Positions 9,936 to 18,623 of a DNA stretch of 64,000 bases are shown in pieces. Origin of the DNA: Bacteroidaceae bacterium (GTDB lineage: Bacteria > Bacteroidota > Bacteroidia > Bacteroidales > Bacteroidaceae). The notes under the pieces are model-generated. The model saw nothing but the letters and a program-made list of their open reading frames with translations. It made no database searches and had not been told where the DNA came from. The position numbers and the translations under genes were made by a program. Within the stretch, counting starts at the first letter, position 1. Each line of letters starts with the position of its first letter. The DNA lies in contig CABIVS010000003.1 in assembly GCA_902362375.1 (NCBI GenBank), positions 538,060-602,059 of the forward strand, in the 5' to 3' direction.

Positions 9936-11393
9936 ATGAAAAAGATAAAATATATAGCTTTAGGTGTCTTTGCAACCTTATTGAGTAGTTGCGGAAATGA
10001 CTGGTTAGATTTGCAATCTTCCACAGCTATAGAAACCGACGGTTCATTGACCGAATTAAGGGATTTTGAATTTGTGCTGAACGGTGCATACAGCAGTATG
10101 CAGTCATCCAGTTATTATGGAGCGGATATGTTCTGCTATGGTGATTTGAGGGGAGATGACATGAAATCTTATAAGTCTTCCAGCACCAATGTCAGTTTCT
10201 ATACATTCAAGTATAATAAGACGAATGGACCTAGTGGCTTCTGGGGAATGTACTACGGTATTGGTAAGAACCTGAACATTTTATTCAGGGATATTGAAAA
10301 GATAAGGCTTGTTCCCGATCGGGAAATTACAACTCCGAAACTGGAGAAACTGACAGAGCAGGAGTATTATAATGATTTGAAAGGAGAGGCTTTGGCAATA
10401 CGTGCTTTGTTGCTGTTCGATATGACACGTATTTACGGGTATCCTTATCTGAAAGATAACGGGGCATCATTGGCTGTGCCCATCATTGATAAAGTGGTAG
10501 AAGATAAGAATATCAAACCTTCCCGCAATACGACTGCCCAATGTTATAAGGCCATCACAGACGACCTGACAGATGCGGTGAAACTGCTTCGTCCGGTAAA
10601 GAAAGAGGGTAAAATCAATAAATGGGCGGCTATGACATTATTGAGCCGGGTTTACCTCTACATGGGTAATGACGGTGAGGCGTATAATGTGGCTGCTGAA
10701 GCTGTCAAAGGTGCGGAAAAACAAGGCTATAAGTTGTGGACCAATGATGAATATGCTGAGATATGGGCTACTCCGTTCAATAGTGAACTGTTGTTCGAAA
10801 TTGTGAATCTGACAACTGATAGTCCGGGAAAATCATCCATCGGTTATCTTAGCACGAAATATAATCTGATAGCTACCGAAAAGTATTGGAAAAACTACAT
10901 GAAAGATAATTCCGATGATGTCCGTAGTCAGATGGTTTCTACGGCAAGTAGCAGTAAACCTTATTGTTTGAAATATCCGGCACAAGGTTCTAAATCGTAT
11001 GAAGATGCCAATATCCCGGTTTTCCGTTTGTCGGAACTCTATCTGAATGCGGCTGAAGCTGCGGTTAAGAAGAATGATATACCTAATACGCGCAAGTATC
11101 TGAAACCGATTTATGCACGTACGGGCAAGGACCTGGATGCTGTGGCGGACGAAGACATAAATTTGGATCTGGTGCTTGAACAGCGTCGCATTGAATTCTG
11201 GGGCGAGGGACAACGTTTCTTTGATCTGCTTAGAAACAACAAGAAAGTGATACGTGAAGACTATTTGAGCGAAGTTCCCAATGAAGCAGTTGAGTTTGAT
11301 TGGAGTTATTATAAAATCGTTCTTCCTGTTCCTAACCACGAAATGGAGTACAATGAGAATATGGTTCAGAATCCGGAATATGAATTGCATTAA
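9936..11393 (+). CDS. SusD/RagB-family substrate-binding lipoprotein
   Basis: A 485-aa surface lipoprotein with lipobox LLSSC (Cys19), the SusD-like N-terminal domain (DWLDLQSSTAIETDG), helical TPR-like region (GEALAIRALLLFDMTRIYGYPY, KWAAMTLLSRVYLYMGND) and the C-terminal SusD block (FRLSELYLNAAEAAVKK, LVLEQRRIEFWGEGQRFFDLLR). It follows its SusC partner by 26 bp. It would cap the SusC barrel and bind ligand at the cell surface. Confidence 0.96.
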   Translation: MKKIKYIALGVFATLLSSCGNDWLDLQSSTAIETDGSLTELRDFEFVLNGAYSSMQSSSYYGADMFCYGDLRGDDMKSYKSSSTNVSFYTFKYNKTNGPSGFWGMYYGIGKNLNILFRDIEKIRLVPDREITTPKLEKLTEQEYYNDLKGEALAIRALLLFDMTRIYGYPYLKDNGASLAVPIIDKVVEDKNIKPSRNTTAQCYKAITDDLTDAVKLLRPVKKEGKINKWAAMTLLSRVYLYMGNDGEAYNVAAEAVKGAEKQGYKLWTNDEYAEIWATPFNSELLFEIVNLTTDSPGKSSIGYLSTKYNLIATEKYWKNYMKDNSDDVRSQMVSTASSSKPYCLKYPAQGSKSYEDANIPVFRLSELYLNAAEAAVKKNDIPNTRKYLKPIYARTGKDLDAVADEDINLDLVLEQRRIEFWGEGQRFFDLLRNNKKVIREDYLSEVPNEAVEFDWSYYKIVLPVPNHEMEYNENMVQNPEYELH

Positions 11394-11417
11394 TTAACGC
11401 ATTAACGTATAGAAATT

Positions 11418-12584
11418 ATGAAAAAGATATATAGCATCTATTTCCTTTTGGGTTTGTTCATCACGGCCTTTTATTCGTGCGGGGAAGATCTGACTCCCGT
11501 GGGACCGGATATAGCTGAAATCACTCATTTCCGTAATGATGGTCCTTACCTTTTCTATGAAAACGGTAAACTTAAAATTCTGGAAGTGACTAAAGATAAT
11601 GCATTGAACATTCGTGAAGAGTCCGGATTACCGGCCGGATTGAAACTGGATGTGTATTCGGATGATAATCAACTCCTTTTTCAGGTACCCATTAATAAGA
11701 TTGAGAATTTTGAACGTCCGGCATGGGAAGACCGTACAGAGTATGCTAAAACATTTGCCGTATCCGACCTTCACGGGCGTTTCGACTTGTTTGCCGCTAT
11801 TCTGAAAACAGGGGAAGTGATTAATGATAAATATGAATGGATATATGGCAGTAACCATTTGGTGATTGATGGTGATATTTTCGATCGTGGGGCAGACGTG
11901 CTTCCTATTTTATGGCTCATATACAAATTGGAATTTGAGGCGAAAGCCGTTGGTGGCAGAGTGACAACCATCTTGGGGGATCACGAAGAAATGATAATGC
12001 GTGATAATCTGAAATATACGTATGCCAAATACAACACTCTTTCGCAAAGAGCGATGAACATGACCTATGGAAAAATGTGGGGACTGACGAATGTGATGGG
12101 TAACTGGCTGCGTTCTAAAAACACCATTCAGATTGTAGGTGAAAACCTTTATGTTCATGCAGGATTGAGTAAGGCGTTTATGGAACGCGAAGAGACGATT
12201 CCCGAAATCAATGAACTGGTGAGCAAGAGCATTTACCTTTCAAAAGAGGAACGGAAAAAACAATATCCGGAGATTGCCGATTTCCTTTATAGTGATAGTT
12301 ATAACGGTCCGTTGTGGTATCGCGGAATGGTTAAGACTGGCAGTGAGTACAGTCCGATAAAAGAAGCGGATGTAGATAAACTTCTGGCTCAATATGATGT
12401 CAAACGTATTATTATCGGTCATACGGAAAATAGTCGTGTGAAGTATACCTATGATAAAAAGGTATATGATATTTGTGTCAATCATCCCAAGGCTTTTGAA
12501 AAAGAAACTCGTGCCGTAGTTATTGAAGGGGATGATATTAGAGCCATCAATGACGAAGGAGAATTAGTAACGATTAAAAAATAA
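11418..12584 (+). CDS. Calcineurin-like metallophosphoesterase lipoprotein
   Basis: A 388-aa predicted lipoprotein (Cys21 in FYSC) of the PPP-type metallophosphatase fold. Motifs are SDLHGR (116-121), GDIFDRG (152-158), a third motif GDHE (187-190), VHAGLS, and a terminal GHTEN. The third motif is GNHE in most of the superfamily, so the metal-bridging Asn is replaced by Asp here. It lies 25 bp after SusD and 20 bp before a paralogue with about the same length and layout. It probably removes phosphate from the ligand handled by the SusCD pair, either at the surface or in the periplasm. The substrate is unknown. Confidence 0.85.
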   Translation: MKKIYSIYFLLGLFITAFYSCGEDLTPVGPDIAEITHFRNDGPYLFYENGKLKILEVTKDNALNIREESGLPAGLKLDVYSDDNQLLFQVPINKIENFERPAWEDRTEYAKTFAVSDLHGRFDLFAAILKTGEVINDKYEWIYGSNHLVIDGDIFDRGADVLPILWLIYKLEFEAKAVGGRVTTILGDHEEMIMRDNLKYTYAKYNTLSQRAMNMTYGKMWGLTNVMGNWLRSKNTIQIVGENLYVHAGLSKAFMEREETIPEINELVSKSIYLSKEERKKQYPEIADFLYSDSYNGPLWYRGMVKTGSEYSPIKEADVDKLLAQYDVKRIIIGHTENSRVKYTYDKKVYDICVNHPKAFEKETRAVVIEGDDIRAINDEGELVTIKK

Positions 12585-12604
12585 ACTTCAAGAAAGAAAA
12601 GAAT

Positions 12605-13753
12605 ATGAGCACTCGTTTTTTGAGATTATTTCTTTCCACTCTTGTTCTCGTTTTAATAAGTTCCGGCATTCAGGCCGGAACTTATCATTCAGGAGATAAG
12701 AAGAAAGAGAAAAAAGAGAAATTGTCTGGTGACGGACCTTATATACTCTATCAGGCAGACGGTAGTACACGGGTTATTAATGTCAATAAGAAAGGACGGA
12801 TTACAGACAAGACTTATGCGACATTACCTAAAGATTTCAGTTTCCGTGTGACGGATCATGAGGGACGGTATCCATTTGATGTAAAACTCCATCCATTGAA
12901 AAGACCGGAGTGGCAATATACCCGTCCGGAAAAAGTTTTTGTGATGTCCGATCCTCATGGGCGGCTGGATTGCGTGATTAGTCTGTTGCAAGGAAACGGA
13001 GTGATTAATGATAACTATCAGTGGAATTTCGGTAGCAATCATTTGGTGATTATCGGAGATATTTTCGACCGTGGCAAGGATGTACTGCAGATCTTCTGGC
13101 TGTTCTATAAATTAGAATACGAAGCGGCTAAAGCAGGAGGTCATGTCTCTTTCCTTTTGGGAAACCATGAGGCTCTGGTGTTGTCCAACGATCTTCGCTA
13201 TACAAAAGATAAATATAAATTGCTGGCAGAAAAACTGGGAGTGGAATATCCTTCATTATTCGGCACAAATACCGAATTGGGGCGTTGGCTTGCAACACGT
13301 AATACAATGCAAATCATTGGAACCGATTTATATGTACATGCCGGATTAGGAAAATTATTCTATGATAAGGAATTGAATATCCCCACTGTAAATGAGGAAA
13401 TGAGCCGGGCACTTTTCATGAGCAAAAAAGAGCGTAAGGCACTTTCTCCATTGACTGATTTTCTGTATGGCAATGACGGTCCGATCTGGTATCGCGGCCT
13501 GGTGAGAGAAGATCCCAAGTATAAACCGTTGGTACAGGACTCTTTACAAATGATGTTGGATCGTTATATGGTAAAACACATCCTTGTGGGGCACACTATC
13601 TTCAAGGATATTTCAACCTTTTATAATGGTAAAGTCATCGCTGTCAATGTTGACAATAAGGAGAATCGGAAGAAAAAACGTGGACGGGCTGTATTGATAG
13701 ACAATGGGGTTTATTACGTTGTTGGTGACGACGGTGTTCAGAGAAAACTATAA
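12605..13753 (+). CDS. Secreted calcineurin-like metallophosphoesterase
   Basis: A 382-aa paralogue of the previous gene with an N-terminal signal segment (about 1-24, LSTLVLVLISSGIQA) but no lipobox, so it is probably periplasmic or exported. A lysine-rich stretch (DKKKEKKEK, 31-39) follows. Motifs are SDPHGR (115-120), GDIFDRG (151-157), a canonical GNHE (186-189), VHAGLG and GHTIF. The paralogue's GDHE difference is absent here, so the pair may differ in metal or substrate use. It is the last gene of the sigma/FecR/SusCD operon and is followed by a strong hairpin. Confidence 0.86.
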   Translation: MSTRFLRLFLSTLVLVLISSGIQAGTYHSGDKKKEKKEKLSGDGPYILYQADGSTRVINVNKKGRITDKTYATLPKDFSFRVTDHEGRYPFDVKLHPLKRPEWQYTRPEKVFVMSDPHGRLDCVISLLQGNGVINDNYQWNFGSNHLVIIGDIFDRGKDVLQIFWLFYKLEYEAAKAGGHVSFLLGNHEALVLSNDLRYTKDKYKLLAEKLGVEYPSLFGTNTELGRWLATRNTMQIIGTDLYVHAGLGKLFYDKELNIPTVNEEMSRALFMSKKERKALSPLTDFLYGNDGPIWYRGLVREDPKYKPLVQDSLQMMLDRYMVKHILVGHTIFKDISTFYNGKVIAVNVDNKENRKKKRGRAVLIDNGVYYVVGDDGVQRKL

Positions 13754-13771
13754 TGAGCCTAATTAGAACTA

Positions 13772-13806
13772 GCCCTCTATCCATCTTCTAAAGACGAATA
13801 GAGGGC
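13772..13806. terminator. Bidirectional hairpin between convergent genes
   Basis: GCCCTCTAT (13772-13780) pairs perfectly with ATAGAGGGC (13798-13806). It lies between the plus-strand phosphoesterase and the minus-strand thioredoxin gene, where it can serve both. There is no long T-run. Confidence 0.6.
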
Positions 13807-13838
13807 AGTCACCATGACGAGAAAAAAGTCGAAGTCTA

Positions 13839-14333
13839 TTACTTTGCTTCGTTATTTTGTTTCAGAAGAAATTCATCAATTGCTTTTTTAAGCTGGTCTT
13901 TGGGCATAGCTCCCTGCATGATTCTAGGTTCCTCTTTCATCGGAATCATCAATAGGGTAGGGATGCTGCGGATACCGAATGCCGCTGCCAGATCTTGTTC
14001 TTTGTCCACATCAATCTGATAGATATCTGCTTTACCGCTATATTCTTTACTCAGTTCTTCCAGAATCGGGTGCATCACCTTACATGGACCACACCAGGTA
14101 GCATAGAAATCTACGATCGCAGGACGGCTGCCCTCAAATTTCCAATCGTTCGGATTGGCTTCATAATTATATACTTTCTTTAAAAAATCTGCTTTATTTA
14201 ATGCTACTACTTCCATTTTATTGTCCTCCTTAGTTGATTCATTACTCTTTTTATTTTCTCCGCTGTTGCCTGCGCAAGCTGTGGTTGCCAATACAACGGC
14301 AAAAGCACTCAATAAACCTTTCATTAGTTTCAT
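13839..14333 (-). CDS. Thioredoxin-fold lipoprotein
   Basis: A 164-aa protein with lipobox ATTAC (Cys20), a Ser/Lys/Glu-rich linker (22-39), and a thioredoxin domain with the active site ATWCGPC (Cys81, Cys84) and the cis-Pro block IRSIPTLLMI. The membrane-anchored form suggests disulfide reduction or exchange in the periplasm. A TATCTTTG -7 element on the minus strand (14365-14372) lies about 30 bp upstream. A second in-frame ATG three codons downstream would also leave a signal sequence. Confidence 0.9.
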   Translation of the reverse strand: MKLMKGLLSAFAVVLATTACAGNSGENKKSNESTKEDNKMEVVALNKADFLKKVYNYEANPNDWKFEGSRPAIVDFYATWCGPCKVMHPILEELSKEYSGKADIYQIDVDKEQDLAAAFGIRSIPTLLMIPMKEEPRIMQGAMPKDQLKKAIDEFLLKQNNEAK

Positions 14334-14498
14334 ATACTATTCTTTCTTTTTGTTTTCTCTGTTGCAAAGATAGGGGATATAAAGGGAGTAAAAAATAGCA
14401 ATTTGACAGAAACTCTTGGCAAAACTTCCCTCGGATAGTTACTGAACGCTAAAATTTGTCTATTCACCCTTTAAAAACCAGATTAGAAAAGAATATAT

Positions 14499-14584
14499 TT
14501 AGGCACGGATTACACGGATTAACGCGGTCACTTTGCAGTAATGATAACACTAAAAACCGTGAAATCCGTGTAATCCGTGCCTAA
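14499..14584. repeat. Dispersed 86-bp palindromic repeat, copy 1
   Basis: Perfect 22-bp inverted arms begin TTAGGCACGGATTAC and end in the complement GTAATCCGTGCCTAA. The core contains CTTTGCAG and AACACTAAAA. Each arm is itself a tandem of an ACGGATT-type unit. Copies 2 and 3 are at 20188-20274 and 26522-26607. It lies in the gap downstream of the lactate permease. The rest of the 14334-14721 gap holds only the thioredoxin promoter element and otherwise nothing I recognise. Confidence 0.9.
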
Positions 14585-14721
14585 TTCCTTATTTATAATT
14601 TCACTCATAACCGTACCAAAATGAGCTAAATGCTTTGCCATCTAATGGCTAAACGGAAATATTGTCACGCATTATCTCGCTTTGTTAACGGTACTATTAT
14701 CTTCTTCTATTTTTGGGGGAA

Positions 14722-16221
14722 TTAACTGAAAATATAAACAATAATTCCGGTAATCGCTACATATACTAATGCATACGGAATAGCCGCTTTCAGTATTTCA
14801 CCTTCTTTTCCCTGTTGGTTTCCGGCAGAAGTGGCAATAGCAATACTTTGCGGAGAGATAATCTTACCACCTGTAGCGCCTACTGTATTTGCCGCAGACA
14901 ACCAATCCGGACTGACATGAATCTGTCCTGCCACACTTGCTTGCAACTTGCCGAAGAGGATGTTGGAAGACGTATCGCTTCCGGTGATAAATGTTCCCAG
15001 ACAACCGATAACCGGAGCAAATAACGGATACAAACTTCCGGTAGCCGTAGCCAGTGCTGTGGCAATCACAGCGATCATTCCGGAACTATCCATAATAGTA
15101 GATAACCCCACGAGGCAGATAACCGTAATGAATGTTTTCTTCAACTGCTTCACGGTATTCCAAAGAACGATGAACAGATCTTTTACTTTAGCCCCCTGAA
15201 TCAATCCACCGATAAAAGTACCGATGAAAAGCAATACTCCGGCATGAGTCAGCCAGGAAATAGTATAATTGACGGTGGACGCATTGATAGGCAGACTGAT
15301 TCTCGTAATCCAATTGTTCTCTAAAGTATGACGCAATCCCGGAAAGAGCGGACTGGTCAGGATAATCAGAAACAGAATCAGTAAATAAATGCTCCATGCA
15401 TTTAATATATCTTTCGTTTTCAGATGACTTTTTCGTGCTTTCTCTTCTTTAGATGCAGTAAGTTTTCCATAAATAACGATTACGATAATAGAAAGAATAC
15501 TGCCGATTATGGCCGGAGATTCAGCACCCATATATTTTGCTGCCAGATATTGACTGACTAAAGAAACTCCGCCTACCAATAAAGCCAGGAATATATTTTT
15601 CGGGAGCGATTTAAGTTTGGAGTCAGTAAGGAAAAGTAGAACCAGCGGAATCAGGAACATTAAAACGGATAATTGCAATACGACATTTGTACTAAGATGC
15701 AATACGTCCAAATTCGTTTCTTTGGCCAATACCAATACCGGAGTTCCGATTGCTCCGAAAGCAGTGGCTACACTATTGGCAATCAGACTCACCGTTGCCG
15801 AAAAGATAGGCTTGAATCCCAGACTGATAAGAATTGCCGCCGGAATAGCTACTGCTGTTCCGAAACCGGCCATAGCTTCCAATAGACCTCCGAATCCCCA
15901 AGTCAGTAATAACACCTGAATACTTTTATCGGTAGAAATAGAAGCGAATTGCTGTTTAATAATCTCCATCTTTTCAGTTTTCAACAATACATTATAACTG
16001 AAAATAGCCATCAGAATAATGATTAAGATAGGAGAGACCGCTTTTAATGCTCCATATAAAAAGGAGTAAAACAGATTGTCTACCGAGAAAGCGAAGCCGA
16101 AAAGAGCAATCAGCATCGTCACAATCAGAGAAATGATACTACTTTTATCACCTGACATTTTAAAAAATGCCATCAGTATAATCAACAGTAACACAGGAAT
16201 AACGGCAAGGATCAAGGTCAT
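14722..16221 (-). CDS. L-lactate permease (LctP/LldP family)
   Basis: A 499-aa polytopic inner-membrane protein with about 12-14 hydrophobic helices. Family hallmarks are FGGLLEAMAGFGTAVAIPAAILISLGF near residue 113 and GCLGTFITGSDTSSNILFGKLQ near residue 405. Proton-coupled uptake or exchange of lactate or related hydroxy acids is the known family role. No lactate dehydrogenase is adjacent. A hairpin lies just upstream of the start, between it and the OmpA-like gene on the same strand, so its expression may depend on read-through. Confidence 0.92.
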   Translation of the reverse strand: MTLILAVIPVLLLIILMAFFKMSGDKSSIISLIVTMLIALFGFAFSVDNLFYSFLYGALKAVSPILIIILMAIFSYNVLLKTEKMEIIKQQFASISTDKSIQVLLLTWGFGGLLEAMAGFGTAVAIPAAILISLGFKPIFSATVSLIANSVATAFGAIGTPVLVLAKETNLDVLHLSTNVVLQLSVLMFLIPLVLLFLTDSKLKSLPKNIFLALLVGGVSLVSQYLAAKYMGAESPAIIGSILSIIVIVIYGKLTASKEEKARKSHLKTKDILNAWSIYLLILFLIILTSPLFPGLRHTLENNWITRISLPINASTVNYTISWLTHAGVLLFIGTFIGGLIQGAKVKDLFIVLWNTVKQLKKTFITVICLVGLSTIMDSSGMIAVIATALATATGSLYPLFAPVIGCLGTFITGSDTSSNILFGKLQASVAGQIHVSPDWLSAANTVGATGGKIISPQSIAIATSAGNQQGKEGEILKAAIPYALVYVAITGIIVYIFS

Positions 16222-16235
16222 AATTATCAGATTTA

Positions 16236-16285
16236 AAAAGTGGAACGTCGTTTATTATTGATATAACAAACGAACGCCCCACTTT
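16236..16285 (-). terminator. Hairpin between OmpA-like gene and lactate permease
   Basis: On the minus strand AAAGTGG (complement of 16279-16285) pairs with CCACTTT (complement of 16237-16243), with a second inner helix, and is followed by TTAAAT. It sits about 16 nt before the permease start, so it could be a terminator or attenuator for the upstream pair. Confidence 0.5.
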
Positions 16286-16313
16286 GGTCGGTTGAATAAA
16301 TAGATTTTTCTGT

Positions 16314-17768
16314 TTATTTCATCTTCACACTTAAAATTTGTTGTAATTGTTTTAAGTTGGCAAGGGCAGCTTCGTTACCTAGCTTTGCTGCCTGCTCGAA
16401 TGCAGCCATGGCACGGTTGATGTCTCCGTTAAGGAAATTGTAGACTCCGGTATTGTTTATAAACTCGGCAGTATTATGATCGGCTTTCTCCATAAACTTC
16501 ACTGCTGCATTCAAATCCTTTTGTGATAATGCGACGGCTCCTGCGTTCAGGTTAGCTACGGCGTCAGTAGGATACATACGTACGGCAATATCGAATACAT
16601 TCACAAAATCCTTGCTGCCTTTCGGATAACTGTTGGCCACCTGATACATTTCGTTCAGACTAAGATATTTCGGATTTTCCCGGATAATGATACGCCCTTG
16701 TTCAACATCGAAATTGACAACGGTATAGTCGATCTTGCAGTTTACTTTACGCAATCCCGGATAAATCTCTTTCAGCATGCTACGGTAAGGAGCTCCGCCG
16801 CCTACACGCATGATTTCCTGTTTACGTTTGGCATCGTCAGTCGTATTCTTGATGATGTTCAGGAATGTTTCCTTCTCCTTCATCGAAGAAGATTGGAGTG
16901 CTTTTACTAATCCATCCCAGTTTTCTCCACCGAAAGTCACTTTATATAGTTTGGAAGACACTTTTTCGTTCTTGACCAGATAATCCTTCAAAGCTTCCGC
17001 ACGTTTTTTGGAAAGCTGTTCATTGAAGGCAAGAGGTCCTTCCGGCGAGGCGAAACCTTCGATACTAATACCTTTCACAGTCAGGTTCCGGTCATTCTGT
17101 ATTTTGTCAAACATGGCATGGATATTCACCAATTCAGCATGATTGTTCATGAAGTCGGTCTGAATTACCGATTTGTTGACCGGGAAATCCAGATGAGCTT
17201 CATATTGTTCGCTACGGTTTTTGACCACTTCTACGGTTGGCTGGATATAGGCAATGATAGGAGACATAGCACTTAAGCGTTTGGCTTCGGTAGATACATC
17301 ATTGGTAATCAGTTCCTGTGCATTCATTTCCTGATAATTGCCGCATCCGCATAAATTCTCTACAAGTTGCAAACTGGCATTAGCCATCCAGGGTTTGTAA
17401 GGAATCACCTGCGTATAATTAAAAGTTTCCCTTTTATTATAAGGAACGATAATGGCGGTTGGTTCTTGCTTGGTTATTGCCAGACCGCGGATATATGCTT
17501 TTTCGCGTCTTTTACCATTGACGATGATTTCTTGCAAAGGTACATTATGCTGTCCGTCTGTCAGCAGGGGGATAAGGCTTAAACTTCGGGCGGAACCTAT
17601 TGTCAGATTCTTCATGTCGAAAGTCATGCCGACATAAAGAGAGTTACCTTGTTGCCATAAAGATACGTTTGAGAGAGTGAGCGCATCGTTCAGGAATTTT
17701 TGTGCATGAGCCGGCAGAATAGTGGCTGCAAGAGCTATAAATAGATAAATAAGTTTTCTTTTCATCAT
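16314..17768 (-). CDS. DUF3868-like protein with OmpA-like and TPR regions
   Basis: A 484-aa exported protein with a signal peptide (about 1-22, ILPAHAQ). The N-terminal 150 residues resemble the DUF3868 region. An OmpA-like peptidoglycan-binding segment follows (about 230-290, GISIEGFASPEGPLAFNEQLSKKRAEALKDYL), and the C-terminus carries two TPR-like repeats (VANLNAGAVALSQKDLNAAVKFMEKA and FLNGDINRAMAAFEQAAKLG). It lies 21 bp after a DUF3575 gene. In Bacteroides this pair usually precedes Mfa/Fim-type fimbrial subunit genes, but none is present here. It is probably a cell-envelope anchoring protein. Confidence 0.8.
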   Translation of the reverse strand: MMKRKLIYLFIALAATILPAHAQKFLNDALTLSNVSLWQQGNSLYVGMTFDMKNLTIGSARSLSLIPLLTDGQHNVPLQEIIVNGKRREKAYIRGLAITKQEPTAIIVPYNKRETFNYTQVIPYKPWMANASLQLVENLCGCGNYQEMNAQELITNDVSTEAKRLSAMSPIIAYIQPTVEVVKNRSEQYEAHLDFPVNKSVIQTDFMNNHAELVNIHAMFDKIQNDRNLTVKGISIEGFASPEGPLAFNEQLSKKRAEALKDYLVKNEKVSSKLYKVTFGGENWDGLVKALQSSSMKEKETFLNIIKNTTDDAKRKQEIMRVGGGAPYRSMLKEIYPGLRKVNCKIDYTVVNFDVEQGRIIIRENPKYLSLNEMYQVANSYPKGSKDFVNVFDIAVRMYPTDAVANLNAGAVALSQKDLNAAVKFMEKADHNTAEFINNTGVYNFLNGDINRAMAAFEQAAKLGNEAALANLKQLQQILSVKMK

Positions 17769-17789
17769 TGTAAGTTTTAGAAATTTCGA

Positions 17790-18377
17790 TTATTTGATGA
17801 CATAAATGAAGCTAAGACCGACTTTGGTCGGGCCGAAATAATTACGGGTGTTGTGTCCCAGCTTTTCACATTTACAATCACGGGCATATTTATCATATTC
17901 CAGACGGGCATATCCCACGCCGATGGTTGCTTCCATACTCCAGCGCTTGCTTATGAGCCATTGGTATCCATAGGAAATGCCGGCTCCGTACAGATTGCCG
18001 TCGTAACGGTCATGTCCCATTCCGAATATATTCAGATTGCTGACATTCATTTCTCCGTAATGTCCGTGCAAACCGAAGAAACTTCCGTTGAAACGTTCGC
18101 AGAGCCAATAGCGTAATTCCGGCTGAACGAGCCAATGCTTGATTTGACGGTCGTCACCAAACTTCCACGGATTGTAATTACCGGATATGTCGAGAGTCAG
18201 TTTCTTTGCCAGTCCCACTTCGATTCCTAAGTTGGGTGTAGTAGTGGCCCAATAGAGAGCATTGGTCTTGATGGCAAATTTGGGTAGATAGGTTTCATTC
18301 CGTTGTACCTGTGCATGAATACTTGTACCGAACACGAGCAGGAAACCGGCTGCTAATAAGATTTTAATTGTTCTCAT
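17790..18377 (-). CDS. DUF3575 outer-membrane protein
   Basis: A 195-aa protein with a signal peptide (about 1-22, GTSIHAQ) and an eight-strand-like barrel pattern: FAIKTNALYWATTTPNLGIEVGL, the NPWKFG block, LRYWLCERFNGSFFGLHGHY, and a C-terminal GLSFIYVIK. It is the first gene of a two-gene minus-strand operon with the OmpA-like protein. The family has no defined activity and is linked to fimbriae elsewhere. Two Cys residues (DCKCEKLG) occur near the C-terminus. Confidence 0.82.
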   Translation of the reverse strand: MRTIKILLAAGFLLVFGTSIHAQVQRNETYLPKFAIKTNALYWATTTPNLGIEVGLAKKLTLDISGNYNPWKFGDDRQIKHWLVQPELRYWLCERFNGSFFGLHGHYGEMNVSNLNIFGMGHDRYDGNLYGAGISYGYQWLISKRWSMEATIGVGYARLEYDKYARDCKCEKLGHNTRNYFGPTKVGLSFIYVIK

Positions 18378-18623
18378 TTTGTTAGGGTATAGGTTTTATT
18401 AAAAATGATAAGCGATAAACAGAAAAGCATGGACATTTGTTGTCGCAACCTGCAAAAAAAGCTTCCTGAATAAATAGAAAAAGATGTTTTAAGGCATAAA
18501 TGCTAACAAATTCCGTACACGATGCGTTCATTATATAAAAGTATCTTTGTGTAATCAATATGACAATGATTTCATTTATTACTATTTATTTTTACACACA
18601 TACAATTTTAATAACTACAGCCT

